DNA of 45,081 nucleotides, from assembly GCA_016714605.1 (NCBI GenBank), contig JADKDL010000034.1, positions 1 to 45,081 of the forward strand. Reading direction: 5' to 3'. Both the position numbers and the translations under genes were made by a program. Within the stretch, counting starts at the first letter, position 1. Each line of letters starts with the position of its first letter. This document shows, piece by piece, positions 34,158 through 43,702 of this stretch. Source of the DNA: Bacteroidales bacterium (GTDB lineage Bacteria; Bacteroidota; Bacteroidia; Bacteroidales; UBA1715). The notes beneath the pieces are model-generated. The model was given only the letters and a program-made list of their open reading frames with translations, was not told the origin of the DNA and did not search any database.

Positions 34158-35528
34158 TTATTTCGGTTGAAAAACTGCTTCATTTATAGCAATAACACAA
34201 GTAAATCCATACCCTAGAACACTAGTCATCTCTGCTGTGGCAGGAAGCGAATTTACCCGATTGAGAATGTTTTGTAAGCCCATACCTTTTTCCTCTTGCA
34301 TGGTTTTTCTTATGTCGAAACCAACACCATTATCGGAATATTTAAATTGAAATGATTTATTTTCTTTGTGCAAAGAGATTAAAATCTTTGTAGCCTTTGA
34401 ATGTTTGAGCGAATTATTGGTCAGTTCGCATACTATTCTAAATAGAGCAACTTCTACACTCTCGCTGAATCTGGTTTTTAGCTCAGTATCAAATTGAATA
34501 TCAACTTCTTTGTGTGCTTCTTTTATTCGTAATAAAAATGTATTGGCAGCAGAAACGAAACCAAAATTTCTCAACAAATGTGGTCTCAAATCGTTTGATA
34601 TTTCTTTTACCGTTTGAATAACTTCGTCGTTTATCTCGAACAATTTTTTGATAATTGTTTTTCTGTCAGTTTCATCAACCTCGTCTTCAAGCGTATTAAG
34701 ATATGTTTTTATGGTAGAAAGCAAGGGGCCAATTCCATCGTGCAATTCCTCTGCAAATTTAGACTTGTCGCGCTCTTCGGTTTGTAAAATTGTTTTAATT
34801 ATATTTTTCTGCAAGTTCTTTTTTAAACTGATATTCCTTATTATATGAAGTAATGCTGTAGTTCCATTATGAATAATAGTCTGAGCTTTTACCTCAATAG
34901 TCTCTATGAGATCGTTATTTATGACATCAAACTCTAAAACTGCAATACCGTGTTTAACAGCATTTTCGAAATAGGTATCTGTATCAATAAAATTTACATA
35001 TTTATTTAGTATCGTTTTAAAATCTACAATTGCTTCTTTTAAATCAAATATTGATAAGGTAGATATGTTAGAATCAACTATTTGACCTTCCAAATCGGTT
35101 ATGGTAAGTCCGTCATGAGTAGCATTAAAAATGTTTCTGAATGTACGCTCATGCTCATGCTTATAGAAAGCATAATTGAGGGTAATTTCAAGCGTTTTCT
35201 CTTCATAAGGCTTTATAATATAGCCATAAGGAGAGGTGTTTATAGCTCTGTTTACGGTACTCTTGTCGGTATAGGCGGTAAGGTAAATTATAGGCACATT
35301 CATAACCGATAGTATTTGCCTACTGGTTTCTATACCGTCTATACTTCCTTTTATATTGATATCCATCAAAATAAGATCGGGTTGCAGTTTTTGGGCTTTC
35401 TCTATTGCCTCGGCTCCATTGTCAACAATACCTGCAATCTCATAATTAAGCTCTTCCAAATCATTTTTTATAGACAATGCAATAATGCGAGTATCTTCAA
35501 CTATTAATATTTTCTTCTTTTCATTCAT
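34158..35528 (-). CDS. Hybrid sensor: receiver, PAS-like and HisKA_3 histidine kinase
   Basis: A 456-aa cytoplasmic protein. An N-terminal receiver (ILIVEDTRIIALSIKNDL; phospho-acceptor Asp in LILMDINIKG) is followed by a PAS domain (FNATHDGLTITDLEGQIVDSNIS, about 135-240), a HisKA_3 dimerisation motif with phospho-accepting His (KFAEELHDGIGPLLSTIK, about 255-272) and an ATP-binding domain (NNSLKHSKATKI, DNGVGFD, EEKGMGLQNI). There is no membrane helix, so input must come through the receiver and PAS. HisKA_3 kinases pair with LuxR-type regulators, which fits its neighbour. Confidence 0.93.
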   Translation of the reverse strand: MNEKKKILIVEDTRIIALSIKNDLEELNYEIAGIVDNGAEAIEKAQKLQPDLILMDINIKGSIDGIETSRQILSVMNVPIIYLTAYTDKSTVNRAINTSPYGYIIKPYEEKTLEITLNYAFYKHEHERTFRNIFNATHDGLTITDLEGQIVDSNISTLSIFDLKEAIVDFKTILNKYVNFIDTDTYFENAVKHGIAVLEFDVINNDLIETIEVKAQTIIHNGTTALLHIIRNISLKKNLQKNIIKTILQTEERDKSKFAEELHDGIGPLLSTIKTYLNTLEDEVDETDRKTIIKKLFEINDEVIQTVKEISNDLRPHLLRNFGFVSAANTFLLRIKEAHKEVDIQFDTELKTRFSESVEVALFRIVCELTNNSLKHSKATKILISLHKENKSFQFKYSDNGVGFDIRKTMQEEKGMGLQNILNRVNSLPATAEMTSVLGYGFTCVIAINEAVFQPK

Positions 35529-35581
35529 ATTTTAGCATTTAAAAGAACTGTGATATATATTGAAATTATCTACCTTTTTTT

Positions 35582-37822
35582 TCATATTGCATTACTAAAA
35601 CGTATTATATAATGCGTACCATCAACGCGCTGCAACGTAATGTCTGCTTCTATTTGTTGGCACAGACTCAAAACCAGTTCCATACCCAAAGAATCGGTCT
35701 TTCCTAGATCATATTTTTGTGGAACCCCTACGCCATTATCGCCAATTTTAATTTCTATTGTATGGTCTGTTTCAGTTACAATTACATAGATAAGCGGCTC
35801 ATCACTACCATCTTCCCAACGTGTGGTATCGCTAAAAGCATATTTTAGACTATTGGTAATAATTTCATTCAAAATGAGACCCAATGAAATAGCAGTATCA
35901 AGATTTATTGAAATATTATGAGCACTTATTTGTGTTTTTACATATACTTGCCGGTAACTTGATACCAAATGATTTACCAGAGTTTTTATATAGTCTTGAA
36001 AATTTATCTTCTCCAAATCGCCTCCATCATAAAGCTTCTCGTGTACCAGAGCCATTGACTTTATACGATTTCTACTTTCGGTAAAAGCTTTCTCCAAAGC
36101 CGGATCTTTAACTATAGATGATTGGAGCTTAAGCAGTGAAGATATTACCGCCATATTATTTTTTACCCTATGATGAACCTCTTTGAGCAAAATCTCTTTG
36201 TTTTTCAAGTTCGATTCGGCTGTTTCTTTCTGTAGTATGAGCGTTTCTTCAAGATTTTTCTTATAAACGTGCATAGCAGCCTGATTGATGAAAGCATTTA
36301 CAATATTCTCATTTTCAATTTTTTCTTCATTAAGTGCAAAGAAAACAATTCCGTAAAGATTTGTATCATAGTGCATTCCCGATGCATAAATATTTGAATA
36401 GCTTGTGTATGAACAAATATCTTTGATCAACAGCGGAATAGATTCTATGTCAACCTGAAAAGCATGCAGACTTTTATGTAAAGTTTCGTTGAGCGTATCG
36501 TTATGTATATAAAAAAATTTATCAATATATTCTTTCGACGGTTGTTTTTGCTTACTTATAAGTTCAATTACTTGCAACTGTTTATCATTTTCTGTAGCTT
36601 TTGCTACTATTACCATAGAATTAGGAATAAACTCAGAAATACCTCTTCCTAAGTATTTTAAGATTGATGTTGAGTTTTTGAGCAATACCAAATCGGTAGA
36701 ACAATTACTCAAAAGCAATAAATTTGTCTGATATATTCTATTTTTCTTCTCAATTAATTTTCGTTCAGAGATATCTACCAAACTCATTATTACGTGCTCT
36801 TCATTATTTAATAGTATTGCAGTAACATTTTTAAGTACAAATCTGCCATTTATATTACATTCATGTTCATTTTTATTTAACTGCTCTTTACAAAAGCATA
36901 TATCAGATTCTCTTGTACTGCAAATTATTTCAGAACATTTTTTATTAAATAATTGTTCTTTAGTTAAGGATAATAGCTTACATATGTATTCGTTGCAGTT
37001 AATTATTTTTTTTGTATCAATTTGAATTAATATTATTCCAACCTTTACAGATTCTATAATCATATTCAGCAGTTGGTTATTTTGCTGTAGGAGAGTACTC
37101 ATGCGTTGTAAATCTTCATTCTTTTCCTTTAGTTTCACCAAACTAAGACCGTAGTCTTTTTCAATAAGATCTACAACATCATATAATTCATGCAACTCAT
37201 TTGGAATAGGATAATCATTAGATTTTGAAATGTTTGAACCTAGCCAGGAAATAGAATTAAGTCTGTTTCTCAATTTATTCAAGTCAGACTTACGAATCAC
37301 AATTTCCTTATTATCGTCAATTTGCTCTTCATAGCAGGCTCCATCAATCAATTGTAATGCTTTTTCAATTGCCTCAGCATAATTTTCAGCAATAATTACC
37401 GGATATTTCGGTAAATTATCAACTATTTCCAAAGCACTTTTAAAAACAGTTTTCATGAGTGCTGAAAGACTGAAAACAACATAACCCAATAATCGCTGCG
37501 ACTCTTCTTTTGCTTTCTCTATCTGATAATTCCGTTCTTCTACAGTAGGAAAATTATAAAGCTCTGTGTAATCTTTTATTTCTACAATTCTAGCAGACTT
37601 TCCAAAATAGTGTTGTATTGCCTTTTCTCTCAATTCGTAGTATACCACTATGTTTGACTTACTCATGTCTCCTTTTGCCGAACAGAGTAAAATTGAACTA
37701 CCTAACTTGCTGAATGTAACATGATAATGCTCATTAACTTTCATATTAATGAAAGCTTCATTTTCGAATATTGCAAAACCCGAAATTTCGCAAATTTGCA
37801 TATATGTCTCTAGCTCTTTCAA
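35582..37822 (-). CDS. Soluble sensor histidine kinase with PAS, GAF-like and HisKA_2 domains
   Basis: A 746-aa protein without membrane helices. Residues 1-110 form a small domain (ICEISGFAIFENEAFINMKV..SILLCSAKGDM) that I do not recognise. A helical region and coiled coil (to about 250) lead to a PAS domain (MIIESVKVGIILIQIDTKKIINCNEYICKLL) with Cys-rich IICSTRESDICFCKEQ, then a GAF-like segment (about 370-520), HisKA_2 motif LKEVHHRVKNNMAVISSLLKLQ (about 545-566) and an ATPase domain ending GDNGVGVP. It is 53 bp upstream of the hybrid kinase on the same strand. Inference: it may phosphorylate the receiver domain of that protein, making a short relay. Confidence 0.9.
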   Translation of the reverse strand: MKELETYMQICEISGFAIFENEAFINMKVNEHYHVTFSKLGSSILLCSAKGDMSKSNIVVYYELREKAIQHYFGKSARIVEIKDYTELYNFPTVEERNYQIEKAKEESQRLLGYVVFSLSALMKTVFKSALEIVDNLPKYPVIIAENYAEAIEKALQLIDGACYEEQIDDNKEIVIRKSDLNKLRNRLNSISWLGSNISKSNDYPIPNELHELYDVVDLIEKDYGLSLVKLKEKNEDLQRMSTLLQQNNQLLNMIIESVKVGIILIQIDTKKIINCNEYICKLLSLTKEQLFNKKCSEIICSTRESDICFCKEQLNKNEHECNINGRFVLKNVTAILLNNEEHVIMSLVDISERKLIEKKNRIYQTNLLLLSNCSTDLVLLKNSTSILKYLGRGISEFIPNSMVIVAKATENDKQLQVIELISKQKQPSKEYIDKFFYIHNDTLNETLHKSLHAFQVDIESIPLLIKDICSYTSYSNIYASGMHYDTNLYGIVFFALNEEKIENENIVNAFINQAAMHVYKKNLEETLILQKETAESNLKNKEILLKEVHHRVKNNMAVISSLLKLQSSIVKDPALEKAFTESRNRIKSMALVHEKLYDGGDLEKINFQDYIKTLVNHLVSSYRQVYVKTQISAHNISINLDTAISLGLILNEIITNSLKYAFSDTTRWEDGSDEPLIYVIVTETDHTIEIKIGDNGVGVPQKYDLGKTDSLGMELVLSLCQQIEADITLQRVDGTHYIIRFSNAI

Positions 37823-38034
37823 CCTTACTGATAATTATAGTATTCTGTAAATTCCTAATCTTTCTACTGTAAAATTGCGGAGTATAAACAAAAAATTACA
37901 GTCACCTAAATTAAACAAACCATATCACATCAAAAATTGATTACCGATGATTTAGAATATCATTTTAGGTAATAATACTTAGCGTTTTTGGCATTTTATT
38001 ACTGATTTATATTTTCAATACATATTAAAACACA

Positions 38035-38042
38035 TATATTTG
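38035..38042 (+). promoter_or_regulatory. -7 box of the MFS gene
   Basis: TATATTTG followed by C, a full TAnnTTTG match 18 bp before the ATG at 38061. The -33 box is not clear. The box argues against the in-frame TTG at 38040 as the start. Confidence 0.5.
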
Positions 38043-38060
38043 CAGCCAAAATTTATAAAT

Positions 38061-39321
38061 ATGGGCTTTACGAATAATGCAAAATTCAGAGCATATTATC
38101 TGCTTACGCTAATTTGTGTTATATATATGTTTGACTATGCCGACAGGCATGTAATGGCGTCATTACTACCATTCATAAAGGCAGAATGGCAAATTGCCGA
38201 TATGGACTTAGGTCTACTTACCAGTGTTGTTTCACTTACAATAGGCATCTTTACTATTCCGCTTTCAATTTTGGTAGATAGATGGAGCAGAAAAAAGATG
38301 ATTTCCATAATGGTGTTTGTATGGAGCATAGCAACGCTTATGTGTGCATTTGCCGAGAATTATTATCAATTACTAGCATTTAGAGCGCTTACCGGTTTGG
38401 GCGAAGCAGCTTATGCCTCGGCAGCAGTAGCTATGATAATGAAGACATTTCCAGGCAATCATAGAGCAAAGTTTATAGGCTTCTACAACGCCGCTGCACC
38501 TCTAGGAGCAGGTCTAGGAATGGCTGTTGGCGGATATATAGGTATGATTTACGGTTGGAGACATGCGTTTGGCATTGTAGCAATTCCGGGAATTATTTTG
38601 GCTGTACAGTTTTGGTTTGTAAACGATTATAGAACAATTCCGCTCACTGAAAAGAGTTTGCGTTTTATGGAGCGTTTAAAAATGACCTTACTTACCATTG
38701 TAGATTTATTGAAAATAAAAACACTGTGGTATATGTACTTCTGTTATGCTCTGATTATAGGAGTTAACACATCGGTACTAAACTGGAGTCCCTCATATTT
38801 AGAACGCTTTCTGCATTTTAATCGTTCCACTGCCGGATCGCTCTCAGGAGCAATAGCAGCCTTGGTTTTGATTGGTGCACCTTTGGGTGGCTACATTTCA
38901 GATCGTTGGCTTAAAATTGACAAAAATGCGAAGCTCAAAGTGTCATATATAAGCACAATTTTATCGGCTATAGCACTTGGAGTTGCCCTGTTTACCGATA
39001 ATAAGACATTGGCTATGACCGGTTTTTTTGTATTCGGAATTTTCACGGTTATGTATCTAGCTCCGGCTACATCTATCATACAAGAGGTTGTAAATCCGGG
39101 TATGCGGGCCAGTAGCTTTTGGTTTTAATGTTATGTTTATGAATTTGATAGGTTCATTCCTTACTCCGGTTAGTATTGGCTATATTTCTGACAAAACCGA
39201 CTTACGTTTTGCATTGCTGTTTTTGCCACTCATGCTAATCGTTGCTACTGTTTTATTTATATTTGCAAAAAAACAATATTTTAAAGATTTAGAAATAATC
39301 AAAAATTCTCCTACCGAATAA
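38061..39321 (+). CDS. Spinster-like MFS transporter, frameshifted near the 3' end
   Basis: A major facilitator superfamily transporter. Typical elements are FDYADRHVMASLLPFI in the first helix, the loop 2-3 motif VDRWSRKKM, GLGEAAYASAAVAMI and FYNAAAPLGAGLGMAVGGYIG. Several helices follow, for 12 expected. The first frame stops at 39128 after MRASSFWF. Removing one T from the TTTT run near 39117 gives ASSFGFNVMFMNLIGSFLTPV and joins the last helices, to a stop at 39321 (419 aa, normal length). The motif set resembles the spinster/hexuronate-like families; the substrate is unknown. Confidence 0.88.
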
Positions 39322-39427
39322 GCTTGCGAATGTTAGCGAGATTTTATAGTTCTTACATTTAAACATACTGACAATCACGAAAATTTGTTGCCAATATTAT
39401 TTGTCTACTGCTTTTGTATCTACCGCC

Positions 39428-39451
39428 AACGTCAGTGTCTTCACTGACGTT
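39428..39451. repeat. 24-bp palindrome, copy 2
   Basis: AACGTCAGTG, TCTT, CACTGACGTT: perfect arms of 10 bp. It matches 24058-24081. A second small hairpin GTTTGG..CCAAAC (39462-39481) follows. Both lie between the convergent MFS and MuiA-like genes and could help end transcription. Confidence 0.7.
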
Positions 39452-39511
39452 TACATCTCTCGTTTGGGTTTCAATCCAAACCATAAAAATAATATCTCAC
39501 ACTAAAATCCA

Positions 39512-41119
39512 TTATTCAAAAACCACCTTCTTGTCTTTCGGATATTTAACTGAATATTTTAGTTGGAGTTCTTTTGTCTCATTAGGATTGAGACTAATAT
39601 TCCATTCAATGAAACCTGTAGAGGCATCTAAAACACCTCCCGACAATTCCAGTGTTTCAACTTCAATTTCTTTAAGGGTAGAAACCGGAATCTGGTCGGT
39701 TATGGTAGTAGAAACAGCATAAGACTTATTGTTTCTAACGGTAATTTTATAACCAACAGATTCTTTCTTGTTTGGACCTATAAACTGACGAGTTGTGAAA
39801 TCGGAAATTTTCTCGCGCTTAACGCTTATATTATTGTCTACACCAAAAGAAAGTTCTAGTGTGTCGCTCAACTCTTGGGTGTTGATGTATGATTTGCCCA
39901 CATAGGAATTCTCAAGATATATGTTTGCATCTCCGTCAAGCAATTCTGCTTTGTACCAATCATGAATTTTTCCAATTAGAAACACATGAGCCGATAATTT
40001 TGGTACCGATTGATATTCAAACGACGCATCAATCTTTGCCTCTCTATATTGAATAGTGGTTGTGGTATTGTTTGAAAGTACTGTCTGAGGTACATTAATA
40101 ACGTATTCGTTGGTTGTTTCATTTTTTACTGTTATAGCAGATGGTTGAGAATAACCAAATGAATTATCAGCTGATAATTCCGTCATTTCCTCACTTTTCA
40201 TGTCAAAATCACCATCGACAACACTCATTTTCATCAACCCTGGTTTACTATACTGATTTGCATACCCTAAAAAGAAAATCCCGAGTTTTGGAATTTGTGC
40301 TGATACATTGGTTTGTGCGGTTGACAAAACCAAGTCAACATCTTTCCAATCTATGCCGGTGTTTTGTGTAATATTTGCTTTATGCGTTATCGTTAGTGGG
40401 TTTCCTATTCCACCAAATCTTATATCGTAACTCGGAAACCACGACGCGTTTTTTACCACATAGCTACATTTTAGTTTTGATGTCTTGTTTTGTTTCGCAT
40501 CTATTGAAATAAGAATAACTCCACCCGGCAATTCTGCTTTACTATTCAATGCACTTAACTGCTGATTGAGCTTATTGATGTTTTTATTAAGTTCATTTAC
40601 ATCTCGCTGTCTTTTCAACACTTCAAAACTAAGCGTTTCTATGCTTGTGCCGTAATATTCATGCAGGGTTTTGAATGTTTCTGTTGGAATAACTTGCTCT
40701 TTTCCTGCAATATCTTTATTTACATTGAGGAATTCAATTTTTTGGTTGAGTACTTTTATCCACATATTCTCATCTTCAACTTTCAAATTGAGTGCCTCTA
40801 CTTTAGCCTGTAGTGCCTCTATTTGTTTGTTGCGCTCCAATTCTTTGGTATAATCGGTTTGATGTTGTACATTGAGAATGGTGAAGGCTCCATCGCCATC
40901 TACACGTACACTTTCGGGTTTTATATAGGGAGAAAGTCCGGTAAGCTTCAAAATCATTGGTCCTTGAAGTATTGGTACTGAGGCTTCCATATCTATTTGA
41001 GCACCTGAAGTAAAAACGGTTACTTTTTTAATACTTGCACTGATTTCCTTCTCTACTTGAGCAAAAGAAACAATATGAATTGCACCAAAAATGCAGAAAA
41101 GTAAAAGGATTTTTTTCAT
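39512..41119 (-). CDS. MuiA-like protein (DUF4140/DUF4139)
   Basis: A 535-aa exported protein: signal peptide (LLLFCIFGAIHIVSFAQ); an N-terminal DUF4140 domain (IKKVTVFTSGAQIDMEASVPI, about 30-130); a coiled coil (ALQAKVEALNLKVEDE, NELNKNINKLNQQLSALN, to about 195); and a DUF4139 domain (CSYVVKNASWFPSYDIRF to IEWNISLNPNETKELQLKYSVKYPKD). This is the arrangement of the mucoidy inhibitor MuiA family, whose biochemical role is unknown. A -7-like box TACTTTTG (41174-41167) lies upstream, next to the 55-bp palindrome. Confidence 0.88.
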   Translation of the reverse strand: MKKILLLFCIFGAIHIVSFAQVEKEISASIKKVTVFTSGAQIDMEASVPILQGPMILKLTGLSPYIKPESVRVDGDGAFTILNVQHQTDYTKELERNKQIEALQAKVEALNLKVEDENMWIKVLNQKIEFLNVNKDIAGKEQVIPTETFKTLHEYYGTSIETLSFEVLKRQRDVNELNKNINKLNQQLSALNSKAELPGGVILISIDAKQNKTSKLKCSYVVKNASWFPSYDIRFGGIGNPLTITHKANITQNTGIDWKDVDLVLSTAQTNVSAQIPKLGIFFLGYANQYSKPGLMKMSVVDGDFDMKSEEMTELSADNSFGYSQPSAITVKNETTNEYVINVPQTVLSNNTTTTIQYREAKIDASFEYQSVPKLSAHVFLIGKIHDWYKAELLDGDANIYLENSYVGKSYINTQELSDTLELSFGVDNNISVKREKISDFTTRQFIGPNKKESVGYKITVRNNKSYAVSTTITDQIPVSTLKEIEVETLELSGGVLDASTGFIEWNISLNPNETKELQLKYSVKYPKDKKVVFE

Positions 41120-41166
41120 CTGGCAATAATTTGAAATGAGTTTGAAAATGCTTAATAATATTCAAT

Positions 41167-41174
41167 CAAAAGTA
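41167..41174 (-). promoter_or_regulatory. Possible -7 box of the MuiA-like gene
   Basis: Minus strand TACTTTTG, 48 bp before the ATG. The expected -33 position falls in the left edge of the palindrome at 41187-41241, so the repeat may supply or disturb the upstream promoter part. Confidence 0.4.
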
Positions 41175-41186
41175 ATAAAAAAATAT

Positions 41187-41241
41187 AAAACATCTAAACT
41201 CGGAGTGCGACGCCAAGTCGCGCCCCGAGTTTAGATGTTTT
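41187..41241. repeat. 35-bp palindrome copy 2, extended to 55 bp; probable terminator
   Basis: The core AACTCGGAGTGCGAC / GTCGCGCCCCGAGTT (41197-41231) is flanked by a further 10 bp of matching arm (AAAACATCTA / TAGATGTTTT), making 25-bp arms and a 5-nt loop. It touches the stop codon of the gene ending at 41240. The A/T ends make it a plausible terminator for that gene. Confidence 0.75.
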
Positions 41242-43702
41242 AATACGGTCGTACTTGTTTTATGTATATTTTTCGTGGACTTACCTGTGAGTCTACTTTA
41301 AACTCAATATCAAGTCCGTAACTGCTATAGGAACAATTACATTTATATACATTAATAAAGAAATGTTGTTTAATAATTGTTACATATTCAGCCAATGTAA
41401 ACAACTCTTCTTTTGTCATTACATGCTCAGTAGAATTCGGATATACGTTTGAGTAACTATTATATTCAAGTGTGTAGGGTTCTACTCCTAAAATTGAAAA
41501 TGTGTAAATCACAACTTCATCGTTAATAATGTTTGGCGGCGGACTCACCACATTCAGCTCATTGTATTGCACATTTATTATATATGCCGGATTTGCATTA
41601 TATGGGTTTATTGTGATAATTACTCCATTTGCATCTTCTTCGCCAAAGGTGCGTTGTACCAATATTCCCATGGCACATGATTGCTGATTTATTTTAAAGT
41701 ACTCTCTCTCTTCAAATGCTGCATAATTCCAAAGACTAGCCCATACTTTTTTTATTGCCATATCTACCGGCTTTTCATTATCGTCTATTTTTCCGGTAAA
41801 CGACTCATATAGTCCGGCACCATTAAAACCCTCAATATCTTCGGCATTGGTCGATGAACGAAATCTGTAAGCCGAGAACCGTTTATCCTTAAGCAATTGG
41901 GTAGTTACCAAATCAAGCAAATAAGTATCTAAAGGCGAATTTATAATACTGTCTTGCAACTTTTTGAGTAAGCGTTTTTTCACTTCGGTGTTTGAATTGA
42001 AATCATTATTGTTAATCATTTCTGCTATAAAAGTTTGCAATCCATATTTTTCTAGGTGGCTTTGATAATAGTAAAAAGGTATTGCAAAATAATTCTCAGG
42101 CAATGGTGCTTCCATGTTCATAGAATTAAATGCTTTGTATAATTCAGCAAAATTGGCTGCTTTTCCTCCAATTTTTTTTATGTCATTAATTGAGGCTTTC
42201 TCAAGGTCAATTAAACCTCTGCTGTAAGTATCTTTTTCTAAAGTGATAGGATTTGATGGTTCAATAGAATTCCAGAAAATAGTTGCCTCTTCTATTGTTG
42301 CACTTCTTATATAAAAAGAATCTCTGCTAACTTCCAAATATACAAGTTGATTAAGTAAAGAGTCGAGTTTTGGATTCTGAAATCCATCGCGCAAGCCCAT
42401 GTTTGGGGTGCCACGGTTATGACTCAACACATTAACATGACTGAGTGGTGTTTGAAATTCTGTAGTAATAAGTCCGGCAACAACCGGAATGTCTATAGGA
42501 ACACCATTGGTCAAAACAATATCATGCTTTTGTATAGATTCTGTAGTAATCTTTTCAAAATCAATTTTTCTCAGATAACCATAACTTTTAGCAACATTAA
42601 GTGCCTGATAGTTCTGATTGTTGAAAATTTCGTTGGGTGTAATTGTAGGTACATTTTTGCACAAATCCCAAGAGGCGTTTGTAGAGTAAAAAAGTAAATT
42701 ATTCTTGATATACGAAGTTTGTAATATCTTTTCGTAACACCATTCTACTTCGCTACATGTAGCTCCGTCGCCCGAGAAAAATTCAAATGTATAAACATCC
42801 AAATCTTTAAAATAGTTTAATGTAATAGGATATAAGTATCTAGAAGACCCAGCATTATATTGCTCACTGTTAAACTTATGGTGGCTGTATGGATAGTCCA
42901 TCATATCAGTGGCAAAACTATAATGATCAGTGTAAATTTGAGAATTGATGTAATATACCAAACCGCTCGATGAATCAACTATAACCTTGATAGATTCAAC
43001 CTCACCAAAGTTTGTCTTCGGGGGCGAACTTTTTATCATATCAAATGCTTCTCTTCTTATCAATTCATTGAAATAAGAAAGCTCAAAATATTGCTTATTC
43101 AGCAATTGAATATTGAGCTTATCAAAGTCATACATAGAAGTAGAATCAAGAGCAATAGTGCGGTCGTAGTAATTTTCTTTTTGCAGATAGAGCGAATCTA
43201 AATCTAGTTTTTCTGGATTAGAACTTAATTTGAGTTTAGATATAAAAAGTTCGTTGTTTATGAACAATGCTTTATAAGTATATTTTCCTTTATCTGATAT
43301 TATTTGAATAATGAAATATGCATTCTTAAACATTGCGGTAGAAACAGAACCACTTGTATTGGCTGAGTTTTGATTAAAAATAACATCACCATTTAGTGCA
43401 AACATTCGTAATTGTGCAGGAGTGTTAAAATTCCAAGAAAGAACATCTATAATATGAGAAAATCTTACTATTAAGCTGTCGGAGTCTTGGTCTGAATATA
43501 ATTTAACATGCAATGAGAAATTTCCTTCTGATTGTGAAAGAGTTTTATAAGAAGTATCGGCAAGATGAATTGTTGCATTTTGAAGTGGTTTCCTTGTTCC
43601 CGCATCAGTAACCGTTCCGGAAATAGATATATTGTTTTGCCCTACCAAAAAAGTAAACAGTGCAATGACGAAAATGAAGGTCAAAAATGTTTTTTGTAAC
43701 AT
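41240..43702 (-). CDS. Exported PEP/pyruvate-binding (PPDK-type) protein
   Basis: An 820-aa protein with a signal peptide (FLTFIFVIALFTFLVGQ) and a carboxypeptidase-regulatory-like domain (ISISGTVTDAGTRKPLQNATIHL, about 25-75). After a large unassigned middle comes a phosphohistidine-type swivelling segment TPLSHVNVLSHNRGTPN (about 420) and then a PPDK/PEP-synthase ATP-grasp domain (KIGGKAANFAELY, FRSSTNAEDIEGFNGAGLYESFTG, KVWASLWNYAAFEER, ending RKIYIKQVRPY). In the cytoplasm this fold transfers phosphate between ATP and pyruvate or similar. Here it follows an export signal, where ATP is not expected, so its substrate and even activity are open. It has a palindromic terminator. Confidence 0.88.
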   Translation of the reverse strand: MLQKTFLTFIFVIALFTFLVGQNNISISGTVTDAGTRKPLQNATIHLADTSYKTLSQSEGNFSLHVKLYSDQDSDSLIVRFSHIIDVLSWNFNTPAQLRMFALNGDVIFNQNSANTSGSVSTAMFKNAYFIIQIISDKGKYTYKALFINNELFISKLKLSSNPEKLDLDSLYLQKENYYDRTIALDSTSMYDFDKLNIQLLNKQYFELSYFNELIRREAFDMIKSSPPKTNFGEVESIKVIVDSSSGLVYYINSQIYTDHYSFATDMMDYPYSHHKFNSEQYNAGSSRYLYPITLNYFKDLDVYTFEFFSGDGATCSEVEWCYEKILQTSYIKNNLLFYSTNASWDLCKNVPTITPNEIFNNQNYQALNVAKSYGYLRKIDFEKITTESIQKHDIVLTNGVPIDIPVVAGLITTEFQTPLSHVNVLSHNRGTPNMGLRDGFQNPKLDSLLNQLVYLEVSRDSFYIRSATIEEATIFWNSIEPSNPITLEKDTYSRGLIDLEKASINDIKKIGGKAANFAELYKAFNSMNMEAPLPENYFAIPFYYYQSHLEKYGLQTFIAEMINNNDFNSNTEVKKRLLKKLQDSIINSPLDTYLLDLVTTQLLKDKRFSAYRFRSSTNAEDIEGFNGAGLYESFTGKIDDNEKPVDMAIKKVWASLWNYAAFEEREYFKINQQSCAMGILVQRTFGEEDANGVIITINPYNANPAYIINVQYNELNVVSPPPNIINDEVVIYTFSILGVEPYTLEYNSYSNVYPNSTEHVMTKEELFTLAEYVTIIKQHFFINVYKCNCSYSSYGLDIEFKVDSQVSPRKIYIKQVRPY

